Part shown: piece by piece, positions 16,659 through 25,976 of the stretch
How positions within the stretch are numbered: the stretch's first letter is position 1
Layout of the letters: the number at the start of each line of letters is the position of its first letter
Notes under the pieces: model-generated
The model's database searches: none
Seen by the model: only the letters and a program-made list of their open reading frames with translations
What the model was told of the DNA's origin: nothing
Position numbers and translations under genes: made by a program
From: Verrucomicrobiota bacterium
Lineage (GTDB): Bacteria > Verrucomicrobiota > Verrucomicrobiia > Limisphaerales > J093
Direction: 5' to 3'
Assembly: GCA_022710935.1 (NCBI GenBank)
Contig: JAKLFY010000022.1
Coordinates: 1 to 64,000 of the forward strand
DNA: 64,000 nt

Positions 16659-19204
16659 CTCAACGGGCCTTCCCTAGGAACGGCTGTCAACATGCCGATC
16701 CGCCACTGGAACTGGCCGTATTCCTTGCCCGACTTGTGCTTCTCCCACACACGAGGGAGGTCCAGAGGAGCACTGCTGGAGGCCGGAAGGTCGTGCTCGG
16801 GCGGAGCGGATGCGGAAGATGGCACCGTTCCCGGCCGAAGCGTTGCGCGCTCGACGGTAATCCGTTCAACGACCTGGCGGCTGAGCGGCGCCGGGTGCAA
16901 TTTCGCCGTGGCCCAGAGTTCCATCGTACTCCTGCGATAGCGACTGTCGGGCCGGTCGCTGTGCCCAATCGGGCACACCGTTTCTGCCAAGTCCACGTCG
17001 TGCAGCGGAACCCATTGCGTGTAAGACTGGGCTGATTGGCAGTGGATCGTCTGCCCGTCCAGACACGTGATGCCGGGGGTCGCAACATCCTGGGCGGGAT
17101 CGAGCGAGCCGAACCCGTCGAGACTGTCGAACCACCCCAACGGGGGTTTCGGTGCGCCGACTCGCGTTGCTTGGGCACGCGCTCCGTTCCTTCCCGCAGC
17201 GCCCCCCGCGCTCCAGGCTTCCGAAAGCACCCGGTCGATGAATCGGCATTCGTCGGATTCGAACGTCGCCTTCGGGTCCTTGCTGATGCGCGAGGAGGCG
17301 TCCTTGAGGAACCTCGCGAGCCCGGATTCGCCCCCGCCGTACTTTCGCGCCAACGGCGTCACCACAAACCGAAAGAACGTGCTGAGCCGCGTGGCCAGGT
17401 CGGCATGCTCGGACCGGAGATCACTGCTGGCGCCCGCCGCCAGCCATTTCTCGAGGGCGGCCAAGGCCTTCAGGGATGCCTCCGACAACACCTCGGGCTG
17501 CGTCGCGCGCAGGTGCAATCCCAACCGGACAATCTCCCGTCGGGCCGGGTTGACCGTATCGTAATGGACCTCGCGGACGTCGGCCGGGCTGAATCGTTCC
17601 CGTCCTGACAATCGCTCGCGCAACCGCCAGGAGCGGATCGTGTCCCCCATCGAACCAGTACTCGTTCCCAAACCAACCGGGTAGAACGAAGCGATCGGCC
17701 GGTGGTTGGCGCTCAGTAGGAAACCCAAGCGCGGACCTTCCACCTGCGGCACCAGGGCGGCCGGAACAAAGCCGCGCCAATCATCCGCGTCACCCGTTCC
17801 CGGCAGGGCCTCGCCGCCGCGGGCTTCGCCCGAAGAAGGGGCACGCACCGGGATCGCGCCCAGGACCGAATATCCAATGTGGCCATCCGCATCGCCGTAA
17901 ACGCAATTGGCGGACGGAAACCGCCAATCGGGCAGAGCCTGATGAAAAGCCTTCGCGTCCGACGCGCGCATCATGGCGAAGACGCCCTGGATCGTGTCGT
18001 GGTTCGTCTCGCAGACTGGCACCCGCTTCAGGGCCACTTCCGGGTCACCCGGTTGCCGGAAAGCAAACTCCGAAACCACCGGCCCCAGGTGCGTGTCACG
18101 GATGGTCAAGGTCGTGGGCGCGCCGCCCTTCACGAGGATCGTCTCGGTGTGCACCTCCATCGGGCACCACTGGCCGTTCCAGCGGTACGCGTCCGGATGT
18201 TCGACCGATGTCTCCAGTCGAAAGAGGTCGGCTTGATCAGCGCCGAGCGCGGTCAACCCCCACGCCACGCGCCGGTTGAAGCCGATCAGCAGACCTGGGC
18301 TCCCGGGCATTCCCACCCCCCGCGCATCGAAGGTCTTGCCCTTGACATGGAACTCCATCCAAAGCGACGGGTTGCGCACCGGCGTCTGGGGATCGCTCAC
18401 CAGCACCGCCGAACCCGTGGTCGTCCGCTTGCCTCCCACCACCCACGCATGGCTGAACTTGGGCGGGTCGTTCGTAGCGCCGCCACTCCCGCCCGCGGAA
18501 AGGCCCACGGTGGCGCAGAATCGCTCCACCTCGCGAAGCCATTCCTGGCTCACATCTTCCCGCTGCACCACGGCGGCGGTGTCATCCACCCATGAGGCGC
18601 TGGGCATCGGGATCGCGGGGGCGCCGGGAGGCGGCTGCGTGCGATTGCGCCACACCATCAGATCGCGGGTGCCGTCACCGGCGAAGTACTGGGCCACGTG
18701 CCACCAACTCAGCAGGCAATCGGCCGGCGTCCACTTTTCCGGGGCCACATCAAGCTGCTTGAACAAGGGATGGAGCGTGTCCGTCGTCTGTTGGGCCGCG
18801 AAACTGGCGTTCACGCCCTCGCAGTACGCCTCCAGCAAGCCCCGCGTGCCTGGGTCCAGTTTCGCGGCGATTCTCGAGGCGGCACGCGTCCAGCCAAACG
18901 TCCGCATCCGTCGATCATTGTCCAAGGCGGTTTCTTTCCTGCCACCGCGTGGTCGGTCTCCCAGGATTTCCGCCAACCGCCCCTGCATGAGGCGCAGGCC
19001 GTAAGTCATCTGGAACCCGCGCTCTTGAGCCGTCGCAAAGCCAAGGCCATACATCGCCCCCTCATCGGTATCGGAGAACACGTGCGGGATGCCCCACCGG
19101 TCACGCAGCAGCTCCACTTTGCCGTAGTCCTGCGCGGCCTTGGTGCTTACCACCACAAGGGCCATTGCCGACGCCGTGACCAACCGCCGCCAAGCCGTGC
19201 TCAT
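16655..19204 (-). CDS. Penicillin acylase family N-terminal nucleophile hydrolase
   Basis: About 849 residues from the ATG at 19204, which opens a signal peptide (MSTAWRRLVTASAMALVVVS); an upstream in-frame ATG at 19252 is less suitable. The alpha part holds 'RDRWGIPHVFSDTDEGAMYGL' and 'GFATAQERGFQM', standard for this family. The autoproteolytic nucleophile is probably Ser251 in 'KFSHAWVVGGKRTTTG'. Family members usually have Ser-Asn at this point, so the Ser-His here is unusual. The beta part includes 'GHIGYSVLGAIPVR'. Such enzymes cleave amide bonds of acylated amines, acyl-homoserine lactones or beta-lactams; substrate unknown. It is the first gene of a tightly overlapping reverse-strand chain. 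Confidence 0.87.
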   Translation of the reverse strand: MSTAWRRLVTASAMALVVVSTKAAQDYGKVELLRDRWGIPHVFSDTDEGAMYGLGFATAQERGFQMTYGLRLMQGRLAEILGDRPRGGRKETALDNDRRMRTFGWTRAASRIAAKLDPGTRGLLEAYCEGVNASFAAQQTTDTLHPLFKQLDVAPEKWTPADCLLSWWHVAQYFAGDGTRDLMVWRNRTQPPPGAPAIPMPSASWVDDTAAVVQREDVSQEWLREVERFCATVGLSAGGSGGATNDPPKFSHAWVVGGKRTTTGSAVLVSDPQTPVRNPSLWMEFHVKGKTFDARGVGMPGSPGLLIGFNRRVAWGLTALGADQADLFRLETSVEHPDAYRWNGQWCPMEVHTETILVKGGAPTTLTIRDTHLGPVVSEFAFRQPGDPEVALKRVPVCETNHDTIQGVFAMMRASDAKAFHQALPDWRFPSANCVYGDADGHIGYSVLGAIPVRAPSSGEARGGEALPGTGDADDWRGFVPAALVPQVEGPRLGFLLSANHRPIASFYPVGLGTSTGSMGDTIRSWRLRERLSGRERFSPADVREVHYDTVNPARREIVRLGLHLRATQPEVLSEASLKALAALEKWLAAGASSDLRSEHADLATRLSTFFRFVVTPLARKYGGGESGLARFLKDASSRISKDPKATFESDECRFIDRVLSEAWSAGGAAGRNGARAQATRVGAPKPPLGWFDSLDGFGSLDPAQDVATPGITCLDGQTIHCQSAQSYTQWVPLHDVDLAETVCPIGHSDRPDSRYRRSTMELWATAKLHPAPLSRQVVERITVERATLRPGTVPSSASAPPEHDLPASSSAPLDLPRVWEKHKSGKEYGQFQWRIGMLTAVPREGPLR

Positions 19205-19309
19205 GATCGGATCATGGACTGCGGCCTCCCTCGTCGCACAAGCAAAAACCACGGCCGCAGCCGTACAGTCGCGGAGTGATGTGCCCGTGGATCGAGTGGC
19301 ACAACCTGC

Positions 19310-19820
19310 TCAGTTCCGTTTCAGTTCGACCTGGACCTGGCCTCCGGCTGTGCCCGCCTGGATGCTCCACGGAATGGGCTCCTCCACGTAGTATTCATCG
19401 AGAGGGGTGTTCAGGGACAGTGGCGGCTCTTCGATCGCCTGGAGTGAAATATCGTCCATGAAGAAGAAGGCCGTCCGAGCCAACTCCGCCTCCGGGACGG
19501 CGATCCACGTGTGGATGTGCAAACATAACGGCAGTCATCCACGCCCTCGCGGCACAGTTCCCAGCAGATCATCGCCTCCAGTTCCGGTCCCGGTTTGCCG
19601 ACCACCAGGCCGTTGAGTAGCCAGCCGTGCGGACCCTTGAACTCGATCTGAAGCCGCCCCGCGCTCGCACGCGCCTGGAAGCGTTCCAGAAACACGAACC
19701 GGGCCCGAGGGATTTGCACGTCGAGCTTCTTCTGGCCGTTCGCCCAGACCTCGAACAACGGCGGGCCCCACTCCGCATCACTGGCCACCAGCCATACGGT
19801 GTATTCGCCGTCAGGCATAG
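19310..19820 (-). pseudogene. Frameshifted fragment of a secreted beta-sandwich protein
   Basis: Two overlapping reverse-strand frames read as one broken protein. The first (about 19820-19520) gives 'PDGEYTVWLVASDAEWGPP', 'FVFLERFQARASAGRLQIEF' and 'CWELCREGVDDCRYV'. The second, after a one-base shift near 19520, gives 'HIHTWIAVPEAELARTAFFF' and ends at 19310. The sequence resembles a beta-sandwich/carbohydrate-binding module of a secreted protein. The 5' end is cut at about 19820, where the methylase remnant on the other strand begins. Confidence 0.55.
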
Positions 19821-19825
19821 CCACG

Positions 19826-20415
19826 ATGAAAGCGTTGTCGGCGGAGGAACTCGTCCGGCAGACTTTCCTCGATGTGATTCTCAACGAGTACGGCTTCGCG
19901 CTCGGCCAGATTGCCGAAGAACAGGAGATCACAGGCCGACGGGGCACCGGCCATGCGCGCGCCGACTTCGTCATTTGGCGCACGGTGCAGGACAGGAAAG
20001 ACCAGAAACCCCCGCTGATCATCGTCGAGTGCAAGTCCGAGAACGTCACGATCAAGCCGGCCGACTACGCTCAGGGCGACAACTACGCCCGCAGCACCAA
20101 CGCCCCCTTCTTCGTCACCCACAAACCGCTTCACCGAAGACTACCTCAGGCAACTCCCCGGTGACCAACCGCTGGACCTGCTCTTCCAGGATACCAAGGG
20201 CATTGCCTTCGAACGGTTCCTCGGACGCACCTTCCGTGGCGAGATCGGCCAGTTCTTCACCCCGCGCTGTATCGTCGAATTCATGGTCCGCATGGTGGAC
20301 CCGAAGGAAGGGGATGTCATCTGCGACCCCGCCAGCGGCTCCGGCGGATTCCTGATCCGGTTCTTCGAGACCGTGCGCGAACAGATTCTCGCCGATGCCG
20401 ACCGGCAATATCGGG
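19826..20415 (+). pseudogene. Remnant of an N6-adenine DNA methylase with HsdR_N-type N-terminus
   Basis: From the ATG at 19826, residues read as the N-terminal domain of methylase subunits carrying an HSDR_N nuclease-like fold: 'EELVRQTFLDVILNEYGF' and 'LIIVECKSENVTIKPADYAQ', where E-C-K is the (D/E)xK. Near 20120-20133 the frame changes and the central catalytic domain appears: 'TEDYLRQLPGD', 'IAFERFLGRTFRGEIGQFFT', then motif I DPASGSGGFLIRFFE. It breaks off near 20415, before any NPPF/NPPY motif. At least a frameshift and a 3' deletion are present, and probably an internal deletion. Not functional as a methylase. No specificity or restriction subunit lies nearby. Confidence 0.75.
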
Positions 20416-20780
20416 GAAGGTGCCGAAGCAGGGATCATGATTGTGGCAGCCGAGCCTGGGACACGCAGGGCAATTGCCGCGAATGCGGTCATTGCCGCCG
20501 GATCGACTTGAAGTTGACCGTCGCGCCGTGAAGATCGTGACCATGCTGGAATTTCGGCACGACGCCGCGGGGGTGCTGGGCCGGGTCGAAATGGAGCCAG
20601 GAGGCTCCTCCCTCGATACTCGGCAGACCGCGGGTACCAGGACGCGATGGTGCAGACAGGTTCGGCGCCCCCTGGCAAGGGCGGAGGTGGGTCGAACGGG
20701 GTCGGGAACGGCGAAGCCGGGGCGCTGGTCTCGCAAGCTTGGCTTGGCCCGCGGCGAACCGGCGCGTATGGTCCGGGGCC
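20416..20780. other. Intergenic/degenerate stretch upstream of the XPB helicase
   Basis: Joins the end of the methylase remnant to the XPB gene. No recognised coding segment. The sequence is repetitive in style and may hold further gene debris. No obvious promoter was seen. Confidence 0.35.
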
Positions 20781-22511
20781 ATGACGAACGGCCACGCCTT
20801 CCAACCGCAAAACCCGCTGATCGTTCAGGGCGACCACACGGTGCTGGTCGAGGTGGACAACCCGCGCTACGCGGAGGCACGGGATGCCTTGGCGCGGTTT
20901 GCCGAACTGGTGAAGTCGCCGGAGCACGTGCACACCTACCGGCTCACGCCGCTGTCGATCTGGAACGCGTGCGCCGTGGGCGAGAATGCGGAGAGCATCG
21001 TCGCCGCGTTGTGCGGGCTGTCGAAGTACACAGTGCCCAGCCACGTCAGGGCCAGTGTCCGGGACTTTGCGGGGCGGTATGGCGCCCTCCAGTTGCGTCG
21101 CGAGGCACCTCAACTGGTGCTGCGCGCGCGGGACCTGCCCCTGGCCGAGGAACTCGCCCATCAGCCGACGCTCACGTCCCTGCTGCGTGAACGGCGCGCG
21201 CCCATCGAGTTCGTGGTCGCGCCCCCCGATCGCGGCCGGCTGAAGCAGGCGCTGATCAAACTCGGTTTCCCGACCGAAGACTTGGCGGGATACCAGCCGG
21301 GCGAGTCGCTCGACTTGGCGTTACGTTCCGTGACGTCGACAGGCCGGGCGTTCGCGCCGCGCGATTACCAGCGCGAGGCGGCCGACCTGTTCCATGCGGG
21401 CGGCGCCGAGCGGGGCGGGTCCGGCGTGGTGGTGTTGCCATGCGGCGCCGGCAAGACCATTGTGGGCACGGTCTGCATGGCGCTCCTGCGGTCTTCGACC
21501 CTGATCCTCACCACGGGCATCACGGCCGCTCGGCAGTGGAAGGCCGAGCTGCTGGACAAGACCAACTTAAGTGAGGATCTGATCGGCGAATACAGTGGCG
21601 ACAGCAAGGAAGTACGGCCGGTCACGATCTCCACCTACCAGATTCTCACCCACCGCAAGAACAAGAGCAGCGACTTCACGCACTTCGCCTTGTTCGATCA
21701 GCGGAACTGGGGGCTCATCATTTACGACGAGGTTCACTTGCTCCCGGCGCCCGTATTCCAGGTGACCGCGTCGCTTCAGGCGCGGCGCCGGCTCGGACTG
21801 ACGGCGACCCTGGTGCGCGAGGACGGATTGGAGGACGAAGTCTTCGCGCTCATCGGCCCCAAGAAATACGACGTGCCCTGGAAGGAGATGGAGAAGCAGG
21901 GCTGGATCGCCCAGGCCGCCTGCACGGAAATCCGCCTGCCCATGTCCGAAGCGCGTCGCATGGCCTACGCCGTGGCGGAGCCGCGCCACAAGTTCCGGAT
22001 CGCCTCCGAAAACCCGGCCAAGCTCCGGCTCGTGCGGCAATTGCTGGTCTGGCATGCGGCTGATCCGGTTCTGATCATCGGCATGTACGTGGAGCAGATC
22101 GAGGGGTTCGCGCGCGAGTTGGGCCTGCCCCTGCTGATGGGATCGACCAGCCAGCGCCAGCGGGATGAGGTCTATGCGCGCTTCCGCCGCAACGAACTCA
22201 AGGCCATGGTTGTGTCCAAGATCGCGAATTTCTCGGTTGACTTGCCGGAAGCCGCGGTGGCAATCCAGGTCTCCGGCATGTTCGGGTCGCGGCAGGAGGA
22301 GGCCCAGCGCCTCGGCCGCATCTTGCGGCCCAAGGCCGGTGAGAACCAGGCCCATTTCTACTCGATCGTCTCACGCGACACGGTCGAACAGGACTACGCC
22401 TTGAACCGGCAGTTGTTCCTGTGCGAGCAAGGATACGAGTATCGCATCTGGACACTCGACCGACCCGAAGAGCTGTTGCCCGAAGAGGCCGCGCCCGCAG
22501 CGGCGCGCTGA
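20781..22511 (+). CDS. XPB/ERCC3-type 3'-5' DNA repair helicase
   Basis: About 576 residues from the ATG at 20781. The N-terminal ~180 residues match the bacterial XPB damage-recognition region ('RLTPLSIWNACAVGENAESI'). The SF2 core has 'APRDYQREA', Walker A PCGAGKT (220-226), DEVH (316-319), motif III TAT (341-343) followed directly by the XPB-specific RED motif (346-348), and motif VI 'GSRQEEAQRLGRILRPK'. XPB enzymes unwind or translocate on DNA in repair. The next gene starts 13 bases on and encodes the helicase-associated partner, the same pairing as in mycobacteria (Rv0861c/Rv0862c). An upstream in-frame start at 20739 is possible but less likely. Confidence 0.92.
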   Translation: MTNGHAFQPQNPLIVQGDHTVLVEVDNPRYAEARDALARFAELVKSPEHVHTYRLTPLSIWNACAVGENAESIVAALCGLSKYTVPSHVRASVRDFAGRYGALQLRREAPQLVLRARDLPLAEELAHQPTLTSLLRERRAPIEFVVAPPDRGRLKQALIKLGFPTEDLAGYQPGESLDLALRSVTSTGRAFAPRDYQREAADLFHAGGAERGGSGVVVLPCGAGKTIVGTVCMALLRSSTLILTTGITAARQWKAELLDKTNLSEDLIGEYSGDSKEVRPVTISTYQILTHRKNKSSDFTHFALFDQRNWGLIIYDEVHLLPAPVFQVTASLQARRRLGLTATLVREDGLEDEVFALIGPKKYDVPWKEMEKQGWIAQAACTEIRLPMSEARRMAYAVAEPRHKFRIASENPAKLRLVRQLLVWHAADPVLIIGMYVEQIEGFARELGLPLLMGSTSQRQRDEVYARFRRNELKAMVVSKIANFSVDLPEAAVAIQVSGMFGSRQEEAQRLGRILRPKAGENQAHFYSIVSRDTVEQDYALNRQLFLCEQGYEYRIWTLDRPEELLPEEAAPAAAR

Positions 22512-22524
22512 ATTGATCCTCGCC

Positions 22525-24666
22525 ATGAAGTTCTTCGATCTCGATTGGACAGAGGTCCTCGACGTGCTGCCGCTGTGGGAGAAACTCTCGGTCGCCGCTC
22601 GCCGCCATTACCTCCTGAAAGCACCTGCGCACGCGCAATCCGTGGCCGCCGGGGGCTACGGCGCGGACCTGGAATTGCTCCTGGCGTCCGGGCTGGTCGT
22701 GACCGGGGCGCCTGGACGAATCAAGCCGAACCCGGCGCGCATCAATTTCCGCCGTATCATGGCGCAATGGGAGAAGTTCCCAGTTTTCGACACCGACAAT
22801 CTGGACGCGATGTGGCGGGATTACGAGCGGAAGCACTTCCTGCGGGAGGAGTTGCTGGTGCCCTACGTGCAGGGCCGCTATGAGTCCTGGCACAGCCGAC
22901 AGTGGATCGAGAAGTTCCTGAACGCGCCGAACGTGGCCAAGTGGGAAGCGCCGCTGAAGACCGTGCGCTATCCGCGGGCCAGCTACTCCTGGCGCTCTTG
23001 GGGAGAACCCACCACGAAGCCGGAAACGACCTTCTACCTGGAGTCGGCCGAGGCGGGCGAAACCGCGAGACACCTCGTGCGGCACGCGCTCGCGTCACCA
23101 CAGCCGCTCCCGCTGCGGGCGCTGGGGGAGGCGGTGCCCGAACCGTTGCGGCCGCACGTGCCGGCGGCATTCAAGGCCTGTTTGCGCTATCACCTGCTGT
23201 ACGCCGCGTTGCGCCCGCAAACGCTGGAGCCGGTGTATTGGGTGCACCCTGCGATTGGCCGACGCCTGCATCGTCCGGCTCCCCAAGCACCCGCGGCCGT
23301 CGAGTGCTCGAACCTGTGCGGCCCGGCGTTCTGGATGGAGGACATGGTCTTGGTGCTGACCGAGGCTTCCTTTGGCGGCTGCCGGCTCAAGCAAGGCCGT
23401 TACGGCTGGGAGTTTTTCCAAAAGAGCCAGCAGCAGCTTGAAGCCGCGGCCATGCCCCTCCCGAAATGCCTGGCGGCGCGGTTTCCCGTCGCGGGTCGCC
23501 TCCGGCAAGCCAACCAGTTGCTGCGCGCTCTCAAACTCGCCGCGGCGCGAGCGGTCCCCAAAGGCGGGTTGGCGCTCGTCCCGACGGAGCGGGGCACGCA
23601 ATGGCTATGCGCGCCGCCGGGTCAGCGCCTGCATGACCTGATCCGGGAATTCCTCAAGCCGGCCGTCGACGAGTTCGGCGAGGACGAGGACGCGGTGTGC
23701 GAGCTGGTTCCGGGCAGGACGCCGTTCCTAACGCGCAAGGAAGACCCCGTGGACCTGCGCCCGCTGCTGGCCCAAGCCTTTGGCCAAACCACGAACCCGG
23801 TGCCCCTGGCGGAGTTTCTGGACTACCAGAGCCGCGTTAGCCATCCGCTGACGGCACCCGCTTCGAGCCGGCCGAAGCACACGCTGGTTGGGTATTCCGT
23901 CGAGGAAGCCACCGAGGAGAACGTGGAACAACCGTGGCGCGAGACCCTCGAGACCTTTTTCTGGGAGCGCCTGGTTCCGCTCGGGGGAGTGGACACGGGA
24001 ACCGCCGCCGCGGGGGATTTGTGTTTCCGGCTGAATGGCGGAGGCCGCTGTCTGCTGGGGTTGGCCCCGAGTTTCGAGTACACGCAACCAGAAGGCGAGA
24101 ACGCGATTGTCGTACAGCCCAATTTCGAGGTGGTCTTCCTTTATCCCAACCTGCCGGCGGAGATCGAATTGGGACCGTTCACCGAGCGCTGCGGGAAGGG
24201 CACGGGCACGTTGTTCCGGCTGACCCGCGTGACCGCGATGCAAGCGGCGGCCCAGGGCTGGACGGCGGCGCGGGTGCTGGAGACGCTGGAGAAACACGCC
24301 AAGAAGCCCGCCCCGGGCAATGTCGCGGCGGAAGTGCGCTCCTGGTTCGGCGCGTGCCGGCATGTGCCTGTTCGCCGGTCGTTCCTGATCGACTGCCCGG
24401 ACCGGGAGACGGCTTTGCGGTTCCAGCAGGCGCTGGGAGACGCTTGCCGACCGCTCGCGGACACCCTGCTGGAGTACCGGGCTTCGACCATCGCCCTCGA
24501 AGTGCGAGGCCGTTTGATGGAACAAGGCCTGTTCCTCGACCGATCGTCCTCCGGGCGACGAGTCGTAGGAGGATTCACGCGAGATGGCTTCTCCCTGCAC
24601 CTCCATGAAGGTCGTGGGGGCGACAGGGGGCTCCCAGACAACCCTCGTCGCAGCTTCGAGTCGTGA
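22525..24666 (+). CDS. Helicase-associated protein (Helicase_C_3/XPB N-terminal-like domain), XPB partner
   Basis: About 713 residues from the ATG at 22525. The middle contains several winged-helix-like segments. Residues ~500-650 hold the Helicase_C_3-type region ('GENAIVVQPNFEVVFLYPNL', 'LFRLTRVTAMQAAAQGW', 'RVLETLEKHAKK'), which is homologous to the N-terminal domain of XPB/Ssl2. There are no Walker motifs, so it is an accessory factor. Its adjacency to XPB with a 13-base gap supports a functional pair in DNA repair. The C-terminal ~35 residues (after 'GLFLDRSSSGRR') become basic and glycine-rich and may be a frame run-on past the original end. Confidence 0.82.
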   Translation: MKFFDLDWTEVLDVLPLWEKLSVAARRHYLLKAPAHAQSVAAGGYGADLELLLASGLVVTGAPGRIKPNPARINFRRIMAQWEKFPVFDTDNLDAMWRDYERKHFLREELLVPYVQGRYESWHSRQWIEKFLNAPNVAKWEAPLKTVRYPRASYSWRSWGEPTTKPETTFYLESAEAGETARHLVRHALASPQPLPLRALGEAVPEPLRPHVPAAFKACLRYHLLYAALRPQTLEPVYWVHPAIGRRLHRPAPQAPAAVECSNLCGPAFWMEDMVLVLTEASFGGCRLKQGRYGWEFFQKSQQQLEAAAMPLPKCLAARFPVAGRLRQANQLLRALKLAAARAVPKGGLALVPTERGTQWLCAPPGQRLHDLIREFLKPAVDEFGEDEDAVCELVPGRTPFLTRKEDPVDLRPLLAQAFGQTTNPVPLAEFLDYQSRVSHPLTAPASSRPKHTLVGYSVEEATEENVEQPWRETLETFFWERLVPLGGVDTGTAAAGDLCFRLNGGGRCLLGLAPSFEYTQPEGENAIVVQPNFEVVFLYPNLPAEIELGPFTERCGKGTGTLFRLTRVTAMQAAAQGWTAARVLETLEKHAKKPAPGNVAAEVRSWFGACRHVPVRRSFLIDCPDRETALRFQQALGDACRPLADTLLEYRASTIALEVRGRLMEQGLFLDRSSSGRRVVGGFTRDGFSLHLHEGRGGDRGLPDNPRRSFES

Positions 24667-24907
24667 CTACACACAACGGATACACCTTTCGAACGGGGGC
24701 GCGTGCCGTCCGTTGCGGCGGAACGAAATGAGCGAAATGTGAAGACTCGAACCAAGGCGCGATCATGCAAGGTAACGGCACGGTGCGGCGATTTCAGCGG
24801 AAGTCTGACCACTGCCGCCCTTCCCCATTAGGCCCCGTCTTCGAGGAGGCTCGTCCGGTTTGACTGTTGATGCAGCTCCGCCCGAGCCGAATAGCAGCTG
24901 AAGCGCC

Positions 24908-25264
24908 ATGATCCCGATCCACGAACTGCTCAACCGCATCCGGTGGGACCCGGAGTTTGGGCGCGGCCATTTCGAGATCGGCTATTCTGCCCGCCACGAC
25001 GACGTGGTTCAGCGAGTCGCGTTGCAGGCCGTCAGCTTCCCGGAAGGCGACCGACACGCCTTTGAGGTCTTGGACGAAGCGGGGCAGAGCCGGCGGATTC
25101 CCTTCCATCGCGTCCGCGACGTCATCAAGGACGGCAACGTCATCTGGCAGCGAGCCACGCCCCCCCGCGCACCACCCGGACAAGGGCAACGGGCCGATAT
25201 TCGTCCTCGCACCACTCCCAGACATTGCCGCCGAGATCGTGTATTCCGAGCTTGTTGGGCTTGA
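24908..25264 (+). CDS. DUF504 (MJ1316-type) protein with an abnormal C-terminal extension
   Basis: The first ~83 residues are a complete DUF504 domain: 'MIPIHELLNRIRWDPEFGRG', 'FEIGYSARHDDVV', 'IPFHRVRDVIKDGNVIWQR'. This domain (MJ1316-like, an RNA cyclic-group end-recognition fold) normally ends shortly after IW-R. Here the frame runs about 35 residues further through an arginine- and proline-rich tail that lies antisense to the 3' end of the SUMF1 gene. The real protein probably ends near 25157 and the original stop has been lost at a junction. A role in RNA end handling is an inference from the family. Confidence 0.75.
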   Translation: MIPIHELLNRIRWDPEFGRGHFEIGYSARHDDVVQRVALQAVSFPEGDRHAFEVLDEAGQSRRIPFHRVRDVIKDGNVIWQRATPPRAPPGQGQRADIRPRTTPRHCRRDRVFRACWA

Positions 25265-25976
25265 ACGATCTCGATCCCACCGGCGCCGTCCGTGCATACC
25301 CGTCCCGGTAACCATCGAGCGTCGTGAGGTTGTCCGGCCAGCGCCCGTCGTCTGCCTCCGCTCCCGCGTAGTTCCCCGCTCCCTTCGGCGGCGGCTGCCC
25401 TTGCGGCCACTCGCCCCAGGGATATCGGTCCTTGATTTGCTCATCCTTCTCCTCGGGCGTCTTGGCCGGGTCTTCTTCCACCAACCCGACCGCCATGCTC
25501 CATTCGTGGTCCCGCGGCAGACGGTACTCGCGGTTGGCGGGCAGCCGGCCCGCGTCGCGCTCCCGCAGCGTCAGCCATTCGCAGAAGGCCTTCGCGTCAT
25601 ACCAGCTTACCCCAACCACGGGGTGCTCTTCGGTCTGGGCAAAGCCCGGATTCTCCCACGAGTGGCCTCGCTGCTTGTAGCCATCCCGATCCAGCGACCA
25701 CATGCGTGAATTTGGATCCGCCGTTTCCCGGAGGTGGACGTACCCGCTCTCCCGTACGAACACCCGGAAATCTTTGACCCGCACTTCGTACACCGAGAAC
25801 TGGACCCCCGTCCCCTGCACCGCCACAAAACGCATCCCCAGCCCGTTCGTAAGCGCCGCTCCAGGATCGTAGGATCTGGGCGCGTCCGCCCCTTGTGCCA
25901 ACGACACAATCAAGAGAATCAGCGCGAGGAGCGGGCCCACGGATAGCGCCAAGGAGTCCCCAATGGCGATGCTCAC
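25140..25976 (-). CDS. SUMF1/formylglycine-generating-like domain protein, C-terminally truncated
   Basis: From a likely GTG start at 25976 (VSIAIGDSLALSVGPLLALI, a membrane-anchor or signal segment), the protein has the FGE-sulfatase fold: 'GMRFVAVQGTGVQFSVYEVR', 'HPVVGVSWYDAKAFCEWLTL', 'YRLPRDHEWSMAVGLVEEDP', 'GNVWEWCEDEYRP' and 'RVVRGGAW'. Relatives go on for 30-50 residues after RGG-W to the conserved RxxxRNxxGFR end. Here it stops at once with 'LAAR', exactly where the convergent DUF504 frame runs in. In related genomes such domains are often attached to Ser/Thr kinases. No cysteine pair typical of sulfatase activation is evident, so the role is unclear. Confidence 0.75.
   Translation of the reverse strand: MSIAIGDSLALSVGPLLALILLIVSLAQGADAPRSYDPGAALTNGLGMRFVAVQGTGVQFSVYEVRVKDFRVFVRESGYVHLRETADPNSRMWSLDRDGYKQRGHSWENPGFAQTEEHPVVGVSWYDAKAFCEWLTLRERDAGRLPANREYRLPRDHEWSMAVGLVEEDPAKTPEEKDEQIKDRYPWGEWPQGQPPPKGAGNYAGAEADDGRWPDNLTTLDGYRDGYARTAPVGSRSFKPNKLGIHDLGGNVWEWCEDEYRPVALVRVVRGGAWLAAR

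Noticed and set aside
20416-20780. Possible transposase remnant upstream of XPB, with Cys-rich 'CRECGHCRRI' in one frame
   Set aside because: Too short and without DDE or zinc-ribbon context; no inverted ends found.
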